Assembly: GCA_001897835.1 (NCBI GenBank)
Contig: MKUN01000053.1
Span: 1 to 64,000 of the forward strand
DNA from: Bacteroidetes bacterium 46-16
GTDB taxonomy: Bacteria; Bacteroidota; Bacteroidia; Chitinophagales; Chitinophagaceae
Direction: 5' to 3'
DNA length: 64,000 nucleotides
The position numbers and the translations under genes were made by a program. The first letter of the stretch is position 1, and every line of letters starts with the position of its first letter. Shown in pieces: positions 43,803-52,229 of the stretch. The notes below the pieces were generated by a model. That model did no database searches. It was not told the DNA's origin and saw only the letters and a list, made by a program, of their open reading frames with translations.

Positions 43803-44354
43803 TTAAAAACGGATCACTGCGTCTTTTAGTAAGGGGTTCACCTTGTCTTTATCAGAAATGATGGCCTCTTCCAGTTTTATCTTCCAGTCTATGTTCAGTG
43901 CCGGGTCGGCATAGAATATTCCCCCTTCGCTGGGCTTATTATAGAAGTTATCGCATTTGTAAAATACCTCTGCTGTATCGCTCAGTACGGAATATCCGTG
44001 CGCAAAACCGCGGGGTATGAGTAATTGTCTTTTATTTTCGGCCGATAGCTCCACACCATACCACCGGCCATAAGTACTGCTACCCGGGCGTATATCCACT
44101 ACCACATCCCATATTGCACCCACAAGGGCCCTTACTAACTTACTTTGAGCATGTGGCTCGTTTTGATAATGCAGGCCCCGCAATACATTTTTCGATGATC
44201 GTGCCTGGTTGTCCTGTACAAAAGGAGTGGAGAAACCGGCTTTGTCCTCCAGTGTGCGAACGTTATAACTTTCAAAGAAATAGCCCCTGTCGTCTTTTAA
44301 TAGGTTTGGCTCCAGTACCAGTAAGCCCTCTATCGGGGTGGTAATAACATTCAT
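43803..44354 (-). CDS. rfbC: dTDP-4-dehydrorhamnose 3,5-epimerase
   Basis: A 183-residue cupin-fold epimerase of dTDP-L-rhamnose synthesis. The motifs DRGYFFESYN near residue 22, NVLRGLHYQNEPHAQ near 55 with the catalytic histidine, and GFAHGYSVLSD near 117 are present. It gives dTDP-4-keto-L-rhamnose for O-antigen or other surface glycans. It follows an aminotransferase gene by 2 bases; rfbA, rfbB and rfbD are not in the window. A 3-epimerase for an amino sugar is the alternative, since it is paired with an aminotransferase. Confidence 0.9.
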   Translation of the reverse strand: MNVITTPIEGLLVLEPNLLKDDRGYFFESYNVRTLEDKAGFSTPFVQDNQARSSKNVLRGLHYQNEPHAQSKLVRALVGAIWDVVVDIRPGSSTYGRWYGVELSAENKRQLLIPRGFAHGYSVLSDTAEVFYKCDNFYNKPSEGGIFYADPALNIDWKIKLEEAIISDKDKVNPLLKDAVIRF

Positions 44355-44356
44355 AA

Positions 44357-45493
44357 TTAAGCTACGCGGTTGATGACCTCAATAATGTTGTCACAAATAT
44401 AGGCAAGTTCTTCATTACTCAATTCTGTATGCATGGGCAGCGAGAGCATGCGATCTTGTAACATATCGGTAACAGGAAGTTCGTAGTCGGTAGGGTATAA
44501 TGTTTTAATGACGGGTTGCTTGTGGCAGGGCAGGGGATAATACAGCTGGCTGGGAATATGGCGTGCTGTAAGACCCTGTTTCACCGCATCGCGTTCTACA
44601 TTCTTCAGCAAAATGGTATATGTATAAAATACATGCCTGCTGTATGTGGCACGGTATGGGCAGATAATGTATTCGTTCTCGCGAAAAGCAGCATCGTAAA
44701 AATCTGCTGCTGTACGCCTTGCAAGGATATAGTCATCGAGGTATTTCAGTTTCACCCCCAGTACAGCGGCCTGTATGCTGTCAAGCCTGCTGTTACAACC
44801 CACTATGTCGTGCAGGTAACGTACTTTTTGCCCATGGTTGGCCACCATGCGCATCTTTTCAGCCAGGCTGTCATTGTTCGTGAAGATAGCGCCGCCATCA
44901 CCAAAGCAACCCAGCGTCTTCGAGGGGAAAAAGGAAGTGGTGCCTGCCAGCCCCATCGTGCCTGTTTTTACAGTACGGCCGTCAGAAAATATATAATCGC
45001 TTCCGGTAGCTTGTGCATTATCTTCTATCACAGGTATATGGTGCGCTGCTGCCAGTTCCAGCAGGGGCTCCATATCGGCACTCTGTCCATACAGGTGCAC
45101 GGGTATTATGGCCTTTGTTTTATTGCTTATGGCCTCCTTTACCTTGTCTATATCCATGGTAAAGGTTTCTGGGTCCACATCTACAAATACAGGTTTCAGG
45201 CGGAGCAGGGCCACTACTTCTACAGTGGCCATATAGGTGAAGGATGGTGTAATGACCTCATCGCCGGGTTGCAGGTCCAGCGCCATAAGTGTTATTTGCA
45301 GGGCATCGGTACCATTACCGCAGGGTATCACATGCTTTACGCCAAGATAGTCAGCCAATGCCCCCGCAAATGCCCCGACATCACTGCCTTTGATAAAGGC
45401 TGAGCTGTCGATCACATTTTGTATCGCAGTATCTATCTCGGGTTTTATTTTCAGGTACTGACGTTTCAGGTCAACCATTTGCAGATCGTGCAT
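44357..45493 (-). CDS. DegT/DnrJ/EryC1/StrS family sugar aminotransferase
   Basis: A 378-residue PLP enzyme that aminates keto-sugar nucleotides. PLP sites are GNGTDALQ near residue 60, VIEDNAQATG near 155 and the lysine in FFPSKTLGCFGDGGAIFT near 192. Members such as WecE, FdtB and QdtB amino-transfer to 4- or 3-keto sugars; pairing with an RfbC-like epimerase suggests an amino-deoxy sugar such as a dTDP-3-amino-dideoxyhexose (inference). It has the best minus-strand promoter in this part of the window, at 45509-45539. Confidence 0.93.
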   Translation of the reverse strand: MHDLQMVDLKRQYLKIKPEIDTAIQNVIDSSAFIKGSDVGAFAGALADYLGVKHVIPCGNGTDALQITLMALDLQPGDEVITPSFTYMATVEVVALLRLKPVFVDVDPETFTMDIDKVKEAISNKTKAIIPVHLYGQSADMEPLLELAAAHHIPVIEDNAQATGSDYIFSDGRTVKTGTMGLAGTTSFFPSKTLGCFGDGGAIFTNNDSLAEKMRMVANHGQKVRYLHDIVGCNSRLDSIQAAVLGVKLKYLDDYILARRTAADFYDAAFRENEYIICPYRATYSRHVFYTYTILLKNVERDAVKQGLTARHIPSQLYYPLPCHKQPVIKTLYPTDYELPVTDMLQDRMLSLPMHTELSNEELAYICDNIIEVINRVA

Positions 45494-45508
45494 AGCGGAA
45501 AGTTAGCG

Positions 45509-45539
45509 CAAACCTACACCTTAGGCTGCATTAGTCAAA
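45509..45539 (-). promoter_or_regulatory. Bacteroidota-type promoter of the aminotransferase-rfbC operon
   Basis: On the minus strand TTTG (45539-45536), a 19-base spacer and TAGGTTTG (45516-45509) form a complete consensus promoter. The start codon follows 15 bases later at 45493. Confidence 0.62.
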
Positions 45540-45634
45540 ACAATATGAAACGTCAGCAGCTTGTAAAAATTGCCCCGCAACACGGGCGGGACGACATTTT
45601 CACCTATTTTTACCCTTTGAACGGGATATCATAT

Positions 45635-46402
45635 ATGCAACGTGCTTTTCTTTTATTTGTTTTTGTAGCTGTATTGGCTGCCGATGCTTTTGCACAGGAC
45701 GATCTTTTTGGTACGGCTAAGCCTGAAGCAAAGAAAGGATGGCTGATTGGTGTCAGCGGCGATGTAGATCTCCCGGCTGCGGATATGGCCAAACGCTTTG
45801 GCCTGGGGTTCAGGCTCGGACCTGTCATAAGCTACAAAACGAAGAGCAACTGGTTGTTTGGTGCAAAGTGCGATTTTATATTGGGGAACAAGATAAAAGA
45901 AGACTCGCTGATGATAAACCTGAAGGATAATGACAACTATACCCTCGATGCCGATGGGCAGAGCCAGAGTCCGCTTACCTACGAGCGGGGTTATATGATA
46001 GGCCTCCACGCAGGCAGGATATTCAATATATCAAAGAAGAACCCAGATAATGGCATAACGGTAATGGCCGGTGCAGGCTTTATGCAGTATAAGATCAATA
46101 TCTTTAACAAAGACAATAACATCCCCCAGTTAAAAGGCGATTATAAAAAGGGCTACGACAGGTTGACCAACGGCATCTTCCTCGAGCAGTATGTTGGTTA
46201 CACCTATTTTGGCAAGGATGGCCTTATCAATTTCCATATCGGCCTTGATATTGCAGAGGGTTTTACACAGGGCCGCCGTGATTATTTATTCGATGTGATG
46301 CGCCCTGATAATGCACATAGGTTAGATATCCTGTTTGGCATAAGGGGTGGCTGGTATATTCCCATATTCAAGCGCAAGTCCGACGATATTTACTTCCAGT
46401 AA
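45635..46402 (+). CDS. Outer membrane beta-barrel protein (porin-like)
   Basis: A 255-residue protein with a signal peptide (AADAFAQ). The mature part alternates hydrophobic and polar residues in beta-strands typical of an 8-10-strand barrel, e.g. GWLIGVSGDVDLPAADM, FRLGPVISYKTKSNWLFGAKCDF, GYMIGLHAGRIFNI, and RLDILFGIRGGWYIPIF near the end. The size and shape recall PorT/OmpW-like proteins, but I cannot assign it to PorT with certainty. I start it at 45635 because an in-frame ATG at 45419 lies inside the divergent aminotransferase gene. Confidence 0.78.
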   Translation: MQRAFLLFVFVAVLAADAFAQDDLFGTAKPEAKKGWLIGVSGDVDLPAADMAKRFGLGFRLGPVISYKTKSNWLFGAKCDFILGNKIKEDSLMINLKDNDNYTLDADGQSQSPLTYERGYMIGLHAGRIFNISKKNPDNGITVMAGAGFMQYKINIFNKDNNIPQLKGDYKKGYDRLTNGIFLEQYVGYTYFGKDGLINFHIGLDIAEGFTQGRRDYLFDVMRPDNAHRLDILFGIRGGWYIPIFKRKSDDIYFQ

Positions 46403-46404
46403 GT

Positions 46405-47031
46405 TTATTTTGAGTTGAAGAACAATTGCACCGTACTGCGGAACGATTCCATCGTGTAATTGTCTTCCCCGTTATTTTGAGGAGCCCGCATATTTTCCTG
46501 TAGCCATTGCGCAGCATCTTCATAGGTGTCGTGCATATTTATGGTATCCAGGGCATGCTCGTATGCATCGCGGTCATTGCCGAAAAGCTCGCTCATGAAC
46601 AGGAATTTATCATTGATGCCAATGGTCCTCCGTATATCATGGGCCGGTTTGGGCTTTGAAGGGGTAAATACCAGTTCAATTACAGGACTGGCCTGCTCTG
46701 TACCATTATCCTGCGCGGGCTCTTCTGCTTCCTCCTCTGGCGCAGTGGCCTCTGCTCTTACGTCATCATTTATATTTTCCTGTACCTGTTCCTCTTCATC
46801 TGGCACAGCTATTTCTGTTATTTCTGTTGCAGGAGCCGGGCTTTCCCTTTGCGGGTTTTCTTCACTTCCGGCCAGCGATGCAACGAAGGATTTGCGGCCA
46901 CGCCATTCCAGCAGGTCGGCATATACTACCCGCGTATAATCCAGCATCAGGTCTATGTCTATTACTGTGTTGTTATCCCCTTGATCAGCTATTTCCGTTA
47001 TCTTTTTCAGTAATGCAGGTATTCTTTGCAT
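46405..47031 (-). CDS. Conserved cytoplasmic protein of unknown function
   Basis: A 208-residue protein without a signal. The N-terminus (MQRIPALLKKITEIADQGDN) and the segment LMLDYTRVVYADLLEWR are ordered; residues 60-125 are a low-complexity Glu/Ala/Pro-rich linker. The C-terminal domain has INDKFLFMSELFGNDRDAYEHALDTINM then YEDAAQWLQENM, which by memory is a conserved block in Bacteroidota proteins of unknown role. The start at 47031 is preferred to 47070, and TATTTTTG lies 16 bases upstream on the minus strand (47048-47055). It is divergent from tdk. Confidence 0.78.
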   Translation of the reverse strand: MQRIPALLKKITEIADQGDNNTVIDIDLMLDYTRVVYADLLEWRGRKSFVASLAGSEENPQRESPAPATEITEIAVPDEEEQVQENINDDVRAEATAPEEEAEEPAQDNGTEQASPVIELVFTPSKPKPAHDIRRTIGINDKFLFMSELFGNDRDAYEHALDTINMHDTYEDAAQWLQENMRAPQNNGEDNYTMESFRSTVQLFFNSK

Positions 47032-47143
47032 GAATGATGGTTTTAAACAAAAATAAGGATGTAAACGCAAGGTTTTCGTTAATTTGGCAAATCTGCTACA
47101 TTGTGCAATTATTTACCGTTATACTTAAGTATTTGTTATAAAT

Positions 47144-47710
47144 ATGTTCATTGAACCACACCGGTCATCCCCCAAAAAAGGATGGATAGAAGTGATCTGC
47201 GGCTCCATGTTCTCCGGCAAGACAGAAGAACTCATACGCAGGTTGAAGCGTGCCCAGATAGCTAACCAGAGCGTAGAGATATTCAAGCCCGCCATAGATG
47301 TCCGTTACGATGAGAATGACATCGTGTCGCATGATGAGAACCGTATTCGCTCCACTCCTGTACAAAATTCGCATAATATTTTACTATTTGGTTCCGATGT
47401 GGATGTAATAGGTGTGGACGAGGCACAGTTTTTTGATGTTGATCTGTCAGATGTCGTGGAGCAACTCGCGGCAAAGGGTACAAGGGTCATAGTGGCCGGC
47501 CTCGATATGGATTACCTGGGCAAGCCATTTGGCCCCATTCCCGCCTTGCTGGCACGCGCCGATTATATCACCAAGCTGCATGCCATATGCATGAAGTGCG
47601 GAGATATTGCCACATATTCCTATCGCAAAGCAAAGATCGATGACAAGATACTGCTTGGCGAAAAAGATGTATATGAGCCCCGCTGCAGGAGTTGTTTCTA
47701 TAACGACTAA
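47144..47710 (+). CDS. tdk: Thymidine kinase, type II
   Basis: A 188-residue nucleoside kinase of dTMP salvage. The P-loop [14 protein letters not shown] is near residue 22, the Walker B-like [11 protein letters not shown] near 88, the lasso region [15 protein letters not shown] near 120, and zinc cysteines in CMKCGD and CRSC near 148 and 183. It is followed by a small gene 11 bases later, which is probably co-transcribed. Confidence 0.96.
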   Translation: MFIEPHRSSPKKGWIEVICGSMFSGKTEELIRRLKRAQIANQSVEIFKPAIDVRYDENDIVSHDENRIRSTPVQNSHNILLFGSDVDVIGVDEAQFFDVDLSDVVEQLAAKGTRVIVAGLDMDYLGKPFGPIPALLARADYITKLHAICMKCGDIATYSYRKAKIDDKILLGEKDVYEPRCRSCFYND

Positions 47711-47721
47711 AACGTACTGCC

Positions 47722-48180
47722 ATGAAACAGGATAAAAGACGGAGCACGCTCCGCAGGATGAAAGTAAGGCCCGTGCCCGAGATCGACCGTAGTGAGATGG
47801 ATAAGAATATCTTCGATGCAGTGCTCAACTATTTATACATCAATGCGGATAAAAATTCCCTTGACCTCAACGATGATGTGCTCTCGCACATGAGCATAAA
47901 GCTGCCCCAGCGCGAGAAAGAACGTATCTGGGGTGTGTTGACGAGTTCGGGCTGGCTGAGCCCCAAAGTTGGTTTTGGCAATGCCGGCAAGGTGGAGCTT
48001 ACAAAAGCAGGCTTCCAGTTAATGTCGCAGTTTGGGAGCTATAGCGATTACCTTGCGGCCATGCATAACAACCCCGCACAACAGGCCCCTGCGGTTAACC
48101 AGCCACAGGCAGCCAATAATGACGATAAGACAGTGCAGGGACAACAAAATGGGGCTGCTGCAGCAAGGAAACAGGAATAA
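47722..48180 (+). CDS. Small basic protein of unknown function, winged-helix-like
   Basis: A 152-residue protein. Residues 1-25 are very basic (MKQDKRRSTLRRMKVRPVP), residues 28-110 look like a winged-helix domain (FDAVLNYLYINADKN, LPQREKERIWGVLTSSGWLSP, VELTKAGFQLMSQFGSYSDYL), and the last 40 residues are Gln/Ala/Asn-rich and probably disordered. A nucleic acid-binding role is likely from this make-up, but no family can be named. It follows tdk by 11 bases. Confidence 0.75.
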   Translation: MKQDKRRSTLRRMKVRPVPEIDRSEMDKNIFDAVLNYLYINADKNSLDLNDDVLSHMSIKLPQREKERIWGVLTSSGWLSPKVGFGNAGKVELTKAGFQLMSQFGSYSDYLAAMHNNPAQQAPAVNQPQAANNDDKTVQGQQNGAAAARKQE

Positions 48181-48240
48181 GTAAATTATTGCATATGGAT
48201 ATATACTGCTAATATTCTTCTCCAGCTTTCATATTTCAGC

Positions 48241-48248
48241 TATTTTTG
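48241..48248 (+). promoter_or_regulatory. Candidate -7 element of the TolC-family gene
   Basis: TATTTTTG fits TAnnTTTG and ends only 4 bases before the start codon at 48253, so transcription from it would give a nearly leaderless mRNA. No -33 element is seen. Confidence 0.3.
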
Positions 48249-48252
48249 TGTC

Positions 48253-49686
48253 ATGCACCGGCTGAACAAAGGTTTTTTCCTTAGCATATTCATTTTATTA
48301 TCATTTTCTGCTCTTGCACAAGACAATGGCGATGTATGGACCTTGCAGCGCTGTGTGCAATATGCCCTCGATCATAATATTTCCATCCAGCAAAACGTAT
48401 TGAACGAAAGGCTTGCTAAGCTAACCTTGCAGCAAAGCCAGTTGGCCCAGTTGCCCAATGCCAACGTCAGCGGCGGCTACGGGCGTAGCGCTGGCCGGTC
48501 CATCGATCCTACAACCAATACCTTCATTGATGCCAGCTATAATTTTGTAAATGCCAGCGGCAGTGCCGATGTATTGCTTTTTGGTTGGTTCAGGCAGCGG
48601 AATCTTATTGCCAGGAACAAGTTGAGCCTGGAGGCTGCTAAGGCCGATCTCGACCAGCTTAAAGACGATGTATCGCTTAATGTGGCAACAGGCTTTTTGA
48701 GGGCCCTTTTAGCCCAGGAGCAAATATCGGTAAACGGCAAGCAGGTAGAGTTATCGAAAGCGCAGTTGGACCAAACCCGCAAGTTTGCCGACGTGGGCCG
48801 TGTGCCCGAGCTCAATGTTGCCCAGTTGGAATCGCAGGTAGCTACCGATAGTGCCAACCTCATATCAGCTATATCCAACTACAATGCGGCCATCCTTGAT
48901 CTCAAAGCATTACTGAACCTTGATTTTGTAACACCATTCACGCTGCAGGCCCCCGATGTAAAAGTGGATGACCAGGTAAAAGTATCGGCAATGGTGCCCG
49001 AAGAGATATATGCCGAAGCCCAAAAACACTTTGGCAGCATAAAGGGGGCACATCTGCGTTTATCCGCAGCTCAAAAGGGTTTATCTGCTGCAAGAGGGGG
49101 CTTATGGCCGCAACTGAGCCTTGGCGCCCAGTTTGGTACCAATTATGCCAGCAGCTATAAGCAGGTTGCTTACCAGCCAACTGGTACTTACGATACTACG
49201 GGTATTACCACTAGAGGCGATTTCGTTTTGGCCCCGGGCTTTACCACCGTATCATCCGATGTGCCTTTTGGCAAACAGTTGAGCAATAACTTCAGGCAAA
49301 CAGTATCGATTAACCTGAACATACCTTTGTTCAATGGCTGGCAGGCACAGTATAATGCAAGGCAGGCTAAAATAAATATGGCTACGCAGGAGCTTAATAT
49401 CCGGCAGGCCGAACTGAGCCTGAAGCAGGATGTGTATAAGGCCTATAACGATGCGATCAGCTCTATTCAGAAATATTATGCAGCCCTGCATGCTGCAGAG
49501 GCTGCAGAGCGTGCCCAGGATTTTGCAAAGAAACGTTACGATCTTGGGCTTACCAGCGCCGTTGACTACCTGATAACCCAAAACACCCAATACTCGGCCG
49601 AGGCCAATCTTGTAAGTGCCAAGTACGACCTCATCTTTAAGCTGAAGGTCATTGATTATTATTTAGGCAAAGAATTAAAGCTGTAA
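48253..49686 (+). CDS. TolC family outer membrane efflux protein
   Basis: A 477-residue protein with a signal peptide (SALAQ) and two OEP repeats: VWTLQRCVQYALDHNISIQQNVL near residue 28, a long alpha-helical region with LTLQQSQLAQLPNANVSGGYG, then FNGWQAQYNARQAKINMATQEL and DLGLTSAVDYLITQN in the second repeat. TolC proteins form the outer channel of tripartite efflux pumps or type I secretion. The usual membrane-fusion protein and inner pump are not adjacent; an IMPase gene follows by 3 bases. Confidence 0.93.
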   Translation: MHRLNKGFFLSIFILLSFSALAQDNGDVWTLQRCVQYALDHNISIQQNVLNERLAKLTLQQSQLAQLPNANVSGGYGRSAGRSIDPTTNTFIDASYNFVNASGSADVLLFGWFRQRNLIARNKLSLEAAKADLDQLKDDVSLNVATGFLRALLAQEQISVNGKQVELSKAQLDQTRKFADVGRVPELNVAQLESQVATDSANLISAISNYNAAILDLKALLNLDFVTPFTLQAPDVKVDDQVKVSAMVPEEIYAEAQKHFGSIKGAHLRLSAAQKGLSAARGGLWPQLSLGAQFGTNYASSYKQVAYQPTGTYDTTGITTRGDFVLAPGFTTVSSDVPFGKQLSNNFRQTVSINLNIPLFNGWQAQYNARQAKINMATQELNIRQAELSLKQDVYKAYNDAISSIQKYYAALHAAEAAERAQDFAKKRYDLGLTSAVDYLITQNTQYSAEANLVSAKYDLIFKLKVIDYYLGKELKL

Positions 49687-49689
49687 CAT

Positions 49690-50472
49690 ATGGCAGAGTT
49701 AAGAGCGGTAATGATGGAAGCGGCACAGGAGGCTGGCAAAATAATACGTCATTATTTCCAGGGCACATTCAGGATAGAGAATAAGGATACGATAAATAAC
49801 CTCGTAACCGAGGTGGACAAGCATGCAGAAGATAAAATAATCGACATCATAAAAGCCAGCTTCCCGGAGCACGATATTATTAGCGAGGAGGTGGGGGCCA
49901 TAAAAACAGAGTCACCATACCAGTGGATCATCGATCCTATAGATGGTACGGTAAATTTTGCTCATGGTATACCCATATGCTGTGTAAGCATAGGGCTTAA
50001 GCATGGTGACGATATGCTGATGGGGGTTGTTTACAATCCTGTTATGAACGAGCTGTTCTTTGCCGAAAAAGGCAAAGGCGCTTTCCTGAACGATGAGCCC
50101 ATCAGCGTCTCGAAAAAAGCTGATTTCCGTATAGCCTGTCTTGTTACAGGTTTTCCCTACAAATGGCCACAGGCATCTGAGCACCCCATTAAAGTGTTTG
50201 AGCGTTTCGTGCTCGAAGGGCTTCCGGTGCGGCGGCTGGGTTCTGCCGCGATAGACCTTTGCTGGGTGGCCTGTGGGCGTTTCGATGGTTTCTGGGAATA
50301 CAATCTTAACCCCTGGGATATTGCAGCAGGCTACCTTATCGTAGAGGAGGCCGGGGGCAGGATAACGAACTTTACCGGTGAGCCATACAGCGTATTCGAT
50401 AAGGAGACACTGGCTACAAATGGCCTCATACATGACGCCATGCTGCAAAGGATACACAACAAAGAGCAATAG
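49690..50472 (+). CDS. Inositol monophosphatase family protein
   Basis: A 260-residue Mg2+-dependent phosphatase. The metal site motifs are EEVGA near residue 60, WIIDPIDGTVNFAHGIP near 78 and WDIAAGYLIVEEAGG near 206. SuhB-type enzymes hydrolyse inositol phosphates, and some members act on other sugar phosphates or as ribosome-assembly factors, so the substrate is not certain. It follows the TolC-family gene by 3 bases and precedes thiL by 11, forming an apparent operon of unrelated functions. Confidence 0.93.
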   Translation: MAELRAVMMEAAQEAGKIIRHYFQGTFRIENKDTINNLVTEVDKHAEDKIIDIIKASFPEHDIISEEVGAIKTESPYQWIIDPIDGTVNFAHGIPICCVSIGLKHGDDMLMGVVYNPVMNELFFAEKGKGAFLNDEPISVSKKADFRIACLVTGFPYKWPQASEHPIKVFERFVLEGLPVRRLGSAAIDLCWVACGRFDGFWEYNLNPWDIAAGYLIVEEAGGRITNFTGEPYSVFDKETLATNGLIHDAMLQRIHNKEQ

Positions 50473-50483
50473 AATATACACTT

Positions 50484-51518
50484 ATGGACGAACAGCGTAC
50501 CGAGATAGCCTCATTAGGCGAATTTGGCCTTATAGACCACCTGACCCGCAACAATGAAACCATGCAGGCAGGCACCATGCTCAGCGTGGGCGATGATGCT
50601 GCGGTTATAGACCAGTTTGGCAAGCAAACCGTTATCAGCAGCGATATGCTTTTGGAAGGCATTCATTTCGACCTGGCCTATACGCCGCTCAAACATCTTG
50701 GTTATAAAGCGGTTGCTGTTAACCTTTCCGATATATGCGCTATGGGGGCCACACCCACACACATAACCCTCAATATTGGCATATCCAACCGCTTTTCTGT
50801 TGAGGCGCTCGATGAGTTTTATGAAGGGGTATATGCAGCATGTGCCCGCTATAACGTAGATCTTGTTGGTGGCGATACCAGCAGTTCACAAAAAGGTTTT
50901 GTCATTAGCGTTACGGCCATAGGCGAGGTTAGCCCCGGCGAATATGTGACCCGCAGCGGGGCGCAAAAGAACGACCTTATCTGTGTATCCGGCGATCTTG
51001 GCGGGGCCTATGTGGGCCTGCAGTTGCTGGAGCGCGAAAAGCGTATATTCCTCGAAAACCCCGGGGTACAACCCACCTTGCAGGATAAGGCATACATCAT
51101 TGGCCGGATACTGAAGCCAGAGCCAAGAACTGATATAGTGAGCTGGCTGCAGGAAAAAGAGATCAAACCCCGTGCGATGATCGACATCAGCGACGGCCTT
51201 AGCTCCGAGTTGCTGCATATCTGCAAGCAGAGCGGGGTAGGCTGTGTGCTGCACGAGGATAAGATACCCATGCATAACGAGACCCGCGAAATGGCCTTCG
51301 AATTCAATATCGACCCCACTTTATGCGCCTTAAGCGGTGGCGAAGACTATGAACTGCTTTTTACCATAGCCCAGGAGGAATACGAGAAAATAGTGCTCAG
51401 CGAACAAATAAGCGTCATAGGTTATATTACAGATGCGGCCGAAGGTGCCCATTTGCTTAGCAGGCAGGGCAATAAACACAAACTTACAGCCCAGGGCTGG
51501 AATGCCTTTGAGGCCTAA
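50484..51518 (+). CDS. thiL: Thiamine-monophosphate kinase
   Basis: A 344-residue kinase that converts TMP to the active cofactor TPP. ThiL motifs are EFGLIDHLT near residue 11, VGDDAAVID near 35, DMLLEGIHFDL near 54, YKAVAVNLSDICAMGATPTH near 74 (in part AVNLSDICAMGA), DLVGGDTSSS near 125, and DISDGLSSEL near 235. It ends the tolC-like/IMPase/thiL run; other thi genes are not in the window. Confidence 0.96.
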   Translation: MDEQRTEIASLGEFGLIDHLTRNNETMQAGTMLSVGDDAAVIDQFGKQTVISSDMLLEGIHFDLAYTPLKHLGYKAVAVNLSDICAMGATPTHITLNIGISNRFSVEALDEFYEGVYAACARYNVDLVGGDTSSSQKGFVISVTAIGEVSPGEYVTRSGAQKNDLICVSGDLGGAYVGLQLLEREKRIFLENPGVQPTLQDKAYIIGRILKPEPRTDIVSWLQEKEIKPRAMIDISDGLSSELLHICKQSGVGCVLHEDKIPMHNETREMAFEFNIDPTLCALSGGEDYELLFTIAQEEYEKIVLSEQISVIGYITDAAEGAHLLSRQGNKHKLTAQGWNAFEA

Positions 51519-51585
51519 AAAAATGGCCGGGAAATTACATAAGCTGAAAAAAAATCGTATTTTAGAGCGTAAATATCACAACCAC

Positions 51586-52134
51586 ATGAAGTTGAAAAAT
51601 ACCCTGGTAACGGCATTTGCTTTTTTAGGTATCACTACATCGGTGCTGTACAGCGCTTGTGTTAAAGACGCATGTGCTGACCTTAAATGCCAGAACAACG
51701 GTACCTGTACCGATGGTTTCTGCAGCTGCCCTACCGGTTATGAAGGTACCGAATGCGAGTCGCTGAGCGTGGACAGGTTCGTGGGCACCTACTATGGCGT
51801 TAGCGTAAAGACAACCCAGGAATATCCAACAGGCACACTGCCCACCTTATACGATACCGTGGTCATATTTGCCAATCCCGAGCCGAACAGGGTAGGGGTG
51901 GTAAGGTTCAATAATGCACCCAGCACCATCATACATAAGGATACCGTTTTTGGCTTTGTTAACGGCCGCTACATCGATATTGACTCTGTAGTAAAAAACA
52001 ACTATAAGGAGTACACCAGTGTAGTGCTCAATACCAATGGCCTTACTTACCACAGGGAAGAAGTGACCCAGGTGAATGATACCACTACGTACAAAACGAT
52101 CATCACCTTCACAGGCCCCAGGGCTTTCAAATAA
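51586..52134 (+). CDS. Lipoprotein with an EGF-like domain
   Basis: A 182-residue lipoprotein (start 51586, lipobox YSACVKD). Directly after the lipid anchor it has one EGF-like module with six cysteines in the order ACADLKCQNNGTCTDGFCSC ... GYEGTEC, the classic C-x-C-x-C-x-C spacing with a GYEG turn. The remaining 130 residues are beta-rich (RFVGTYYGVSVKTTQE and NRVGVVRFNNAPST). EGF modules are mainly eukaryotic but also occur in Chitinophagaceae lipoproteins. Function is unknown. The gene has its own leader and ends at a terminator. Confidence 0.82.
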   Translation: MKLKNTLVTAFAFLGITTSVLYSACVKDACADLKCQNNGTCTDGFCSCPTGYEGTECESLSVDRFVGTYYGVSVKTTQEYPTGTLPTLYDTVVIFANPEPNRVGVVRFNNAPSTIIHKDTVFGFVNGRYIDIDSVVKNNYKEYTSVVLNTNGLTYHREEVTQVNDTTTYKTIITFTGPRAFK

Positions 52135-52153
52135 GAATATTTTTATACTGTGC

Positions 52154-52183
52154 AGCCCCGCCCCATATCGGCGGGGCTTTTTT
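52154..52183 (+). terminator. Rho-independent terminator
   Basis: A 9-bp GC-rich stem (52154-52162 with 52170-52178, 7-base loop) followed by T6, after the EGF-like lipoprotein gene. Confidence 0.92.
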
Positions 52184-52216
52184 ATAGGCTTTAACAGCAC
52201 AGCATTTTAAAATCTG

Positions 52217-52224
52217 TATTTTTG
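52217..52224 (+). promoter_or_regulatory. Candidate -7 element of gldA
   Basis: TATTTTTG fits TAnnTTTG and ends 5 bases before the start codon at 52230. It lies directly after the terminator of the previous gene, where a promoter is required. Confidence 0.4.
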
Positions 52225-52229
52225 TTCCC

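Noticed and set aside
44516-45403. Plus-strand open frame of 295 codons opposite the aminotransferase
   Set aside because: It is a shadow of the PLP enzyme; the translation has no domain and an implausible content of Cys, Tyr and His.
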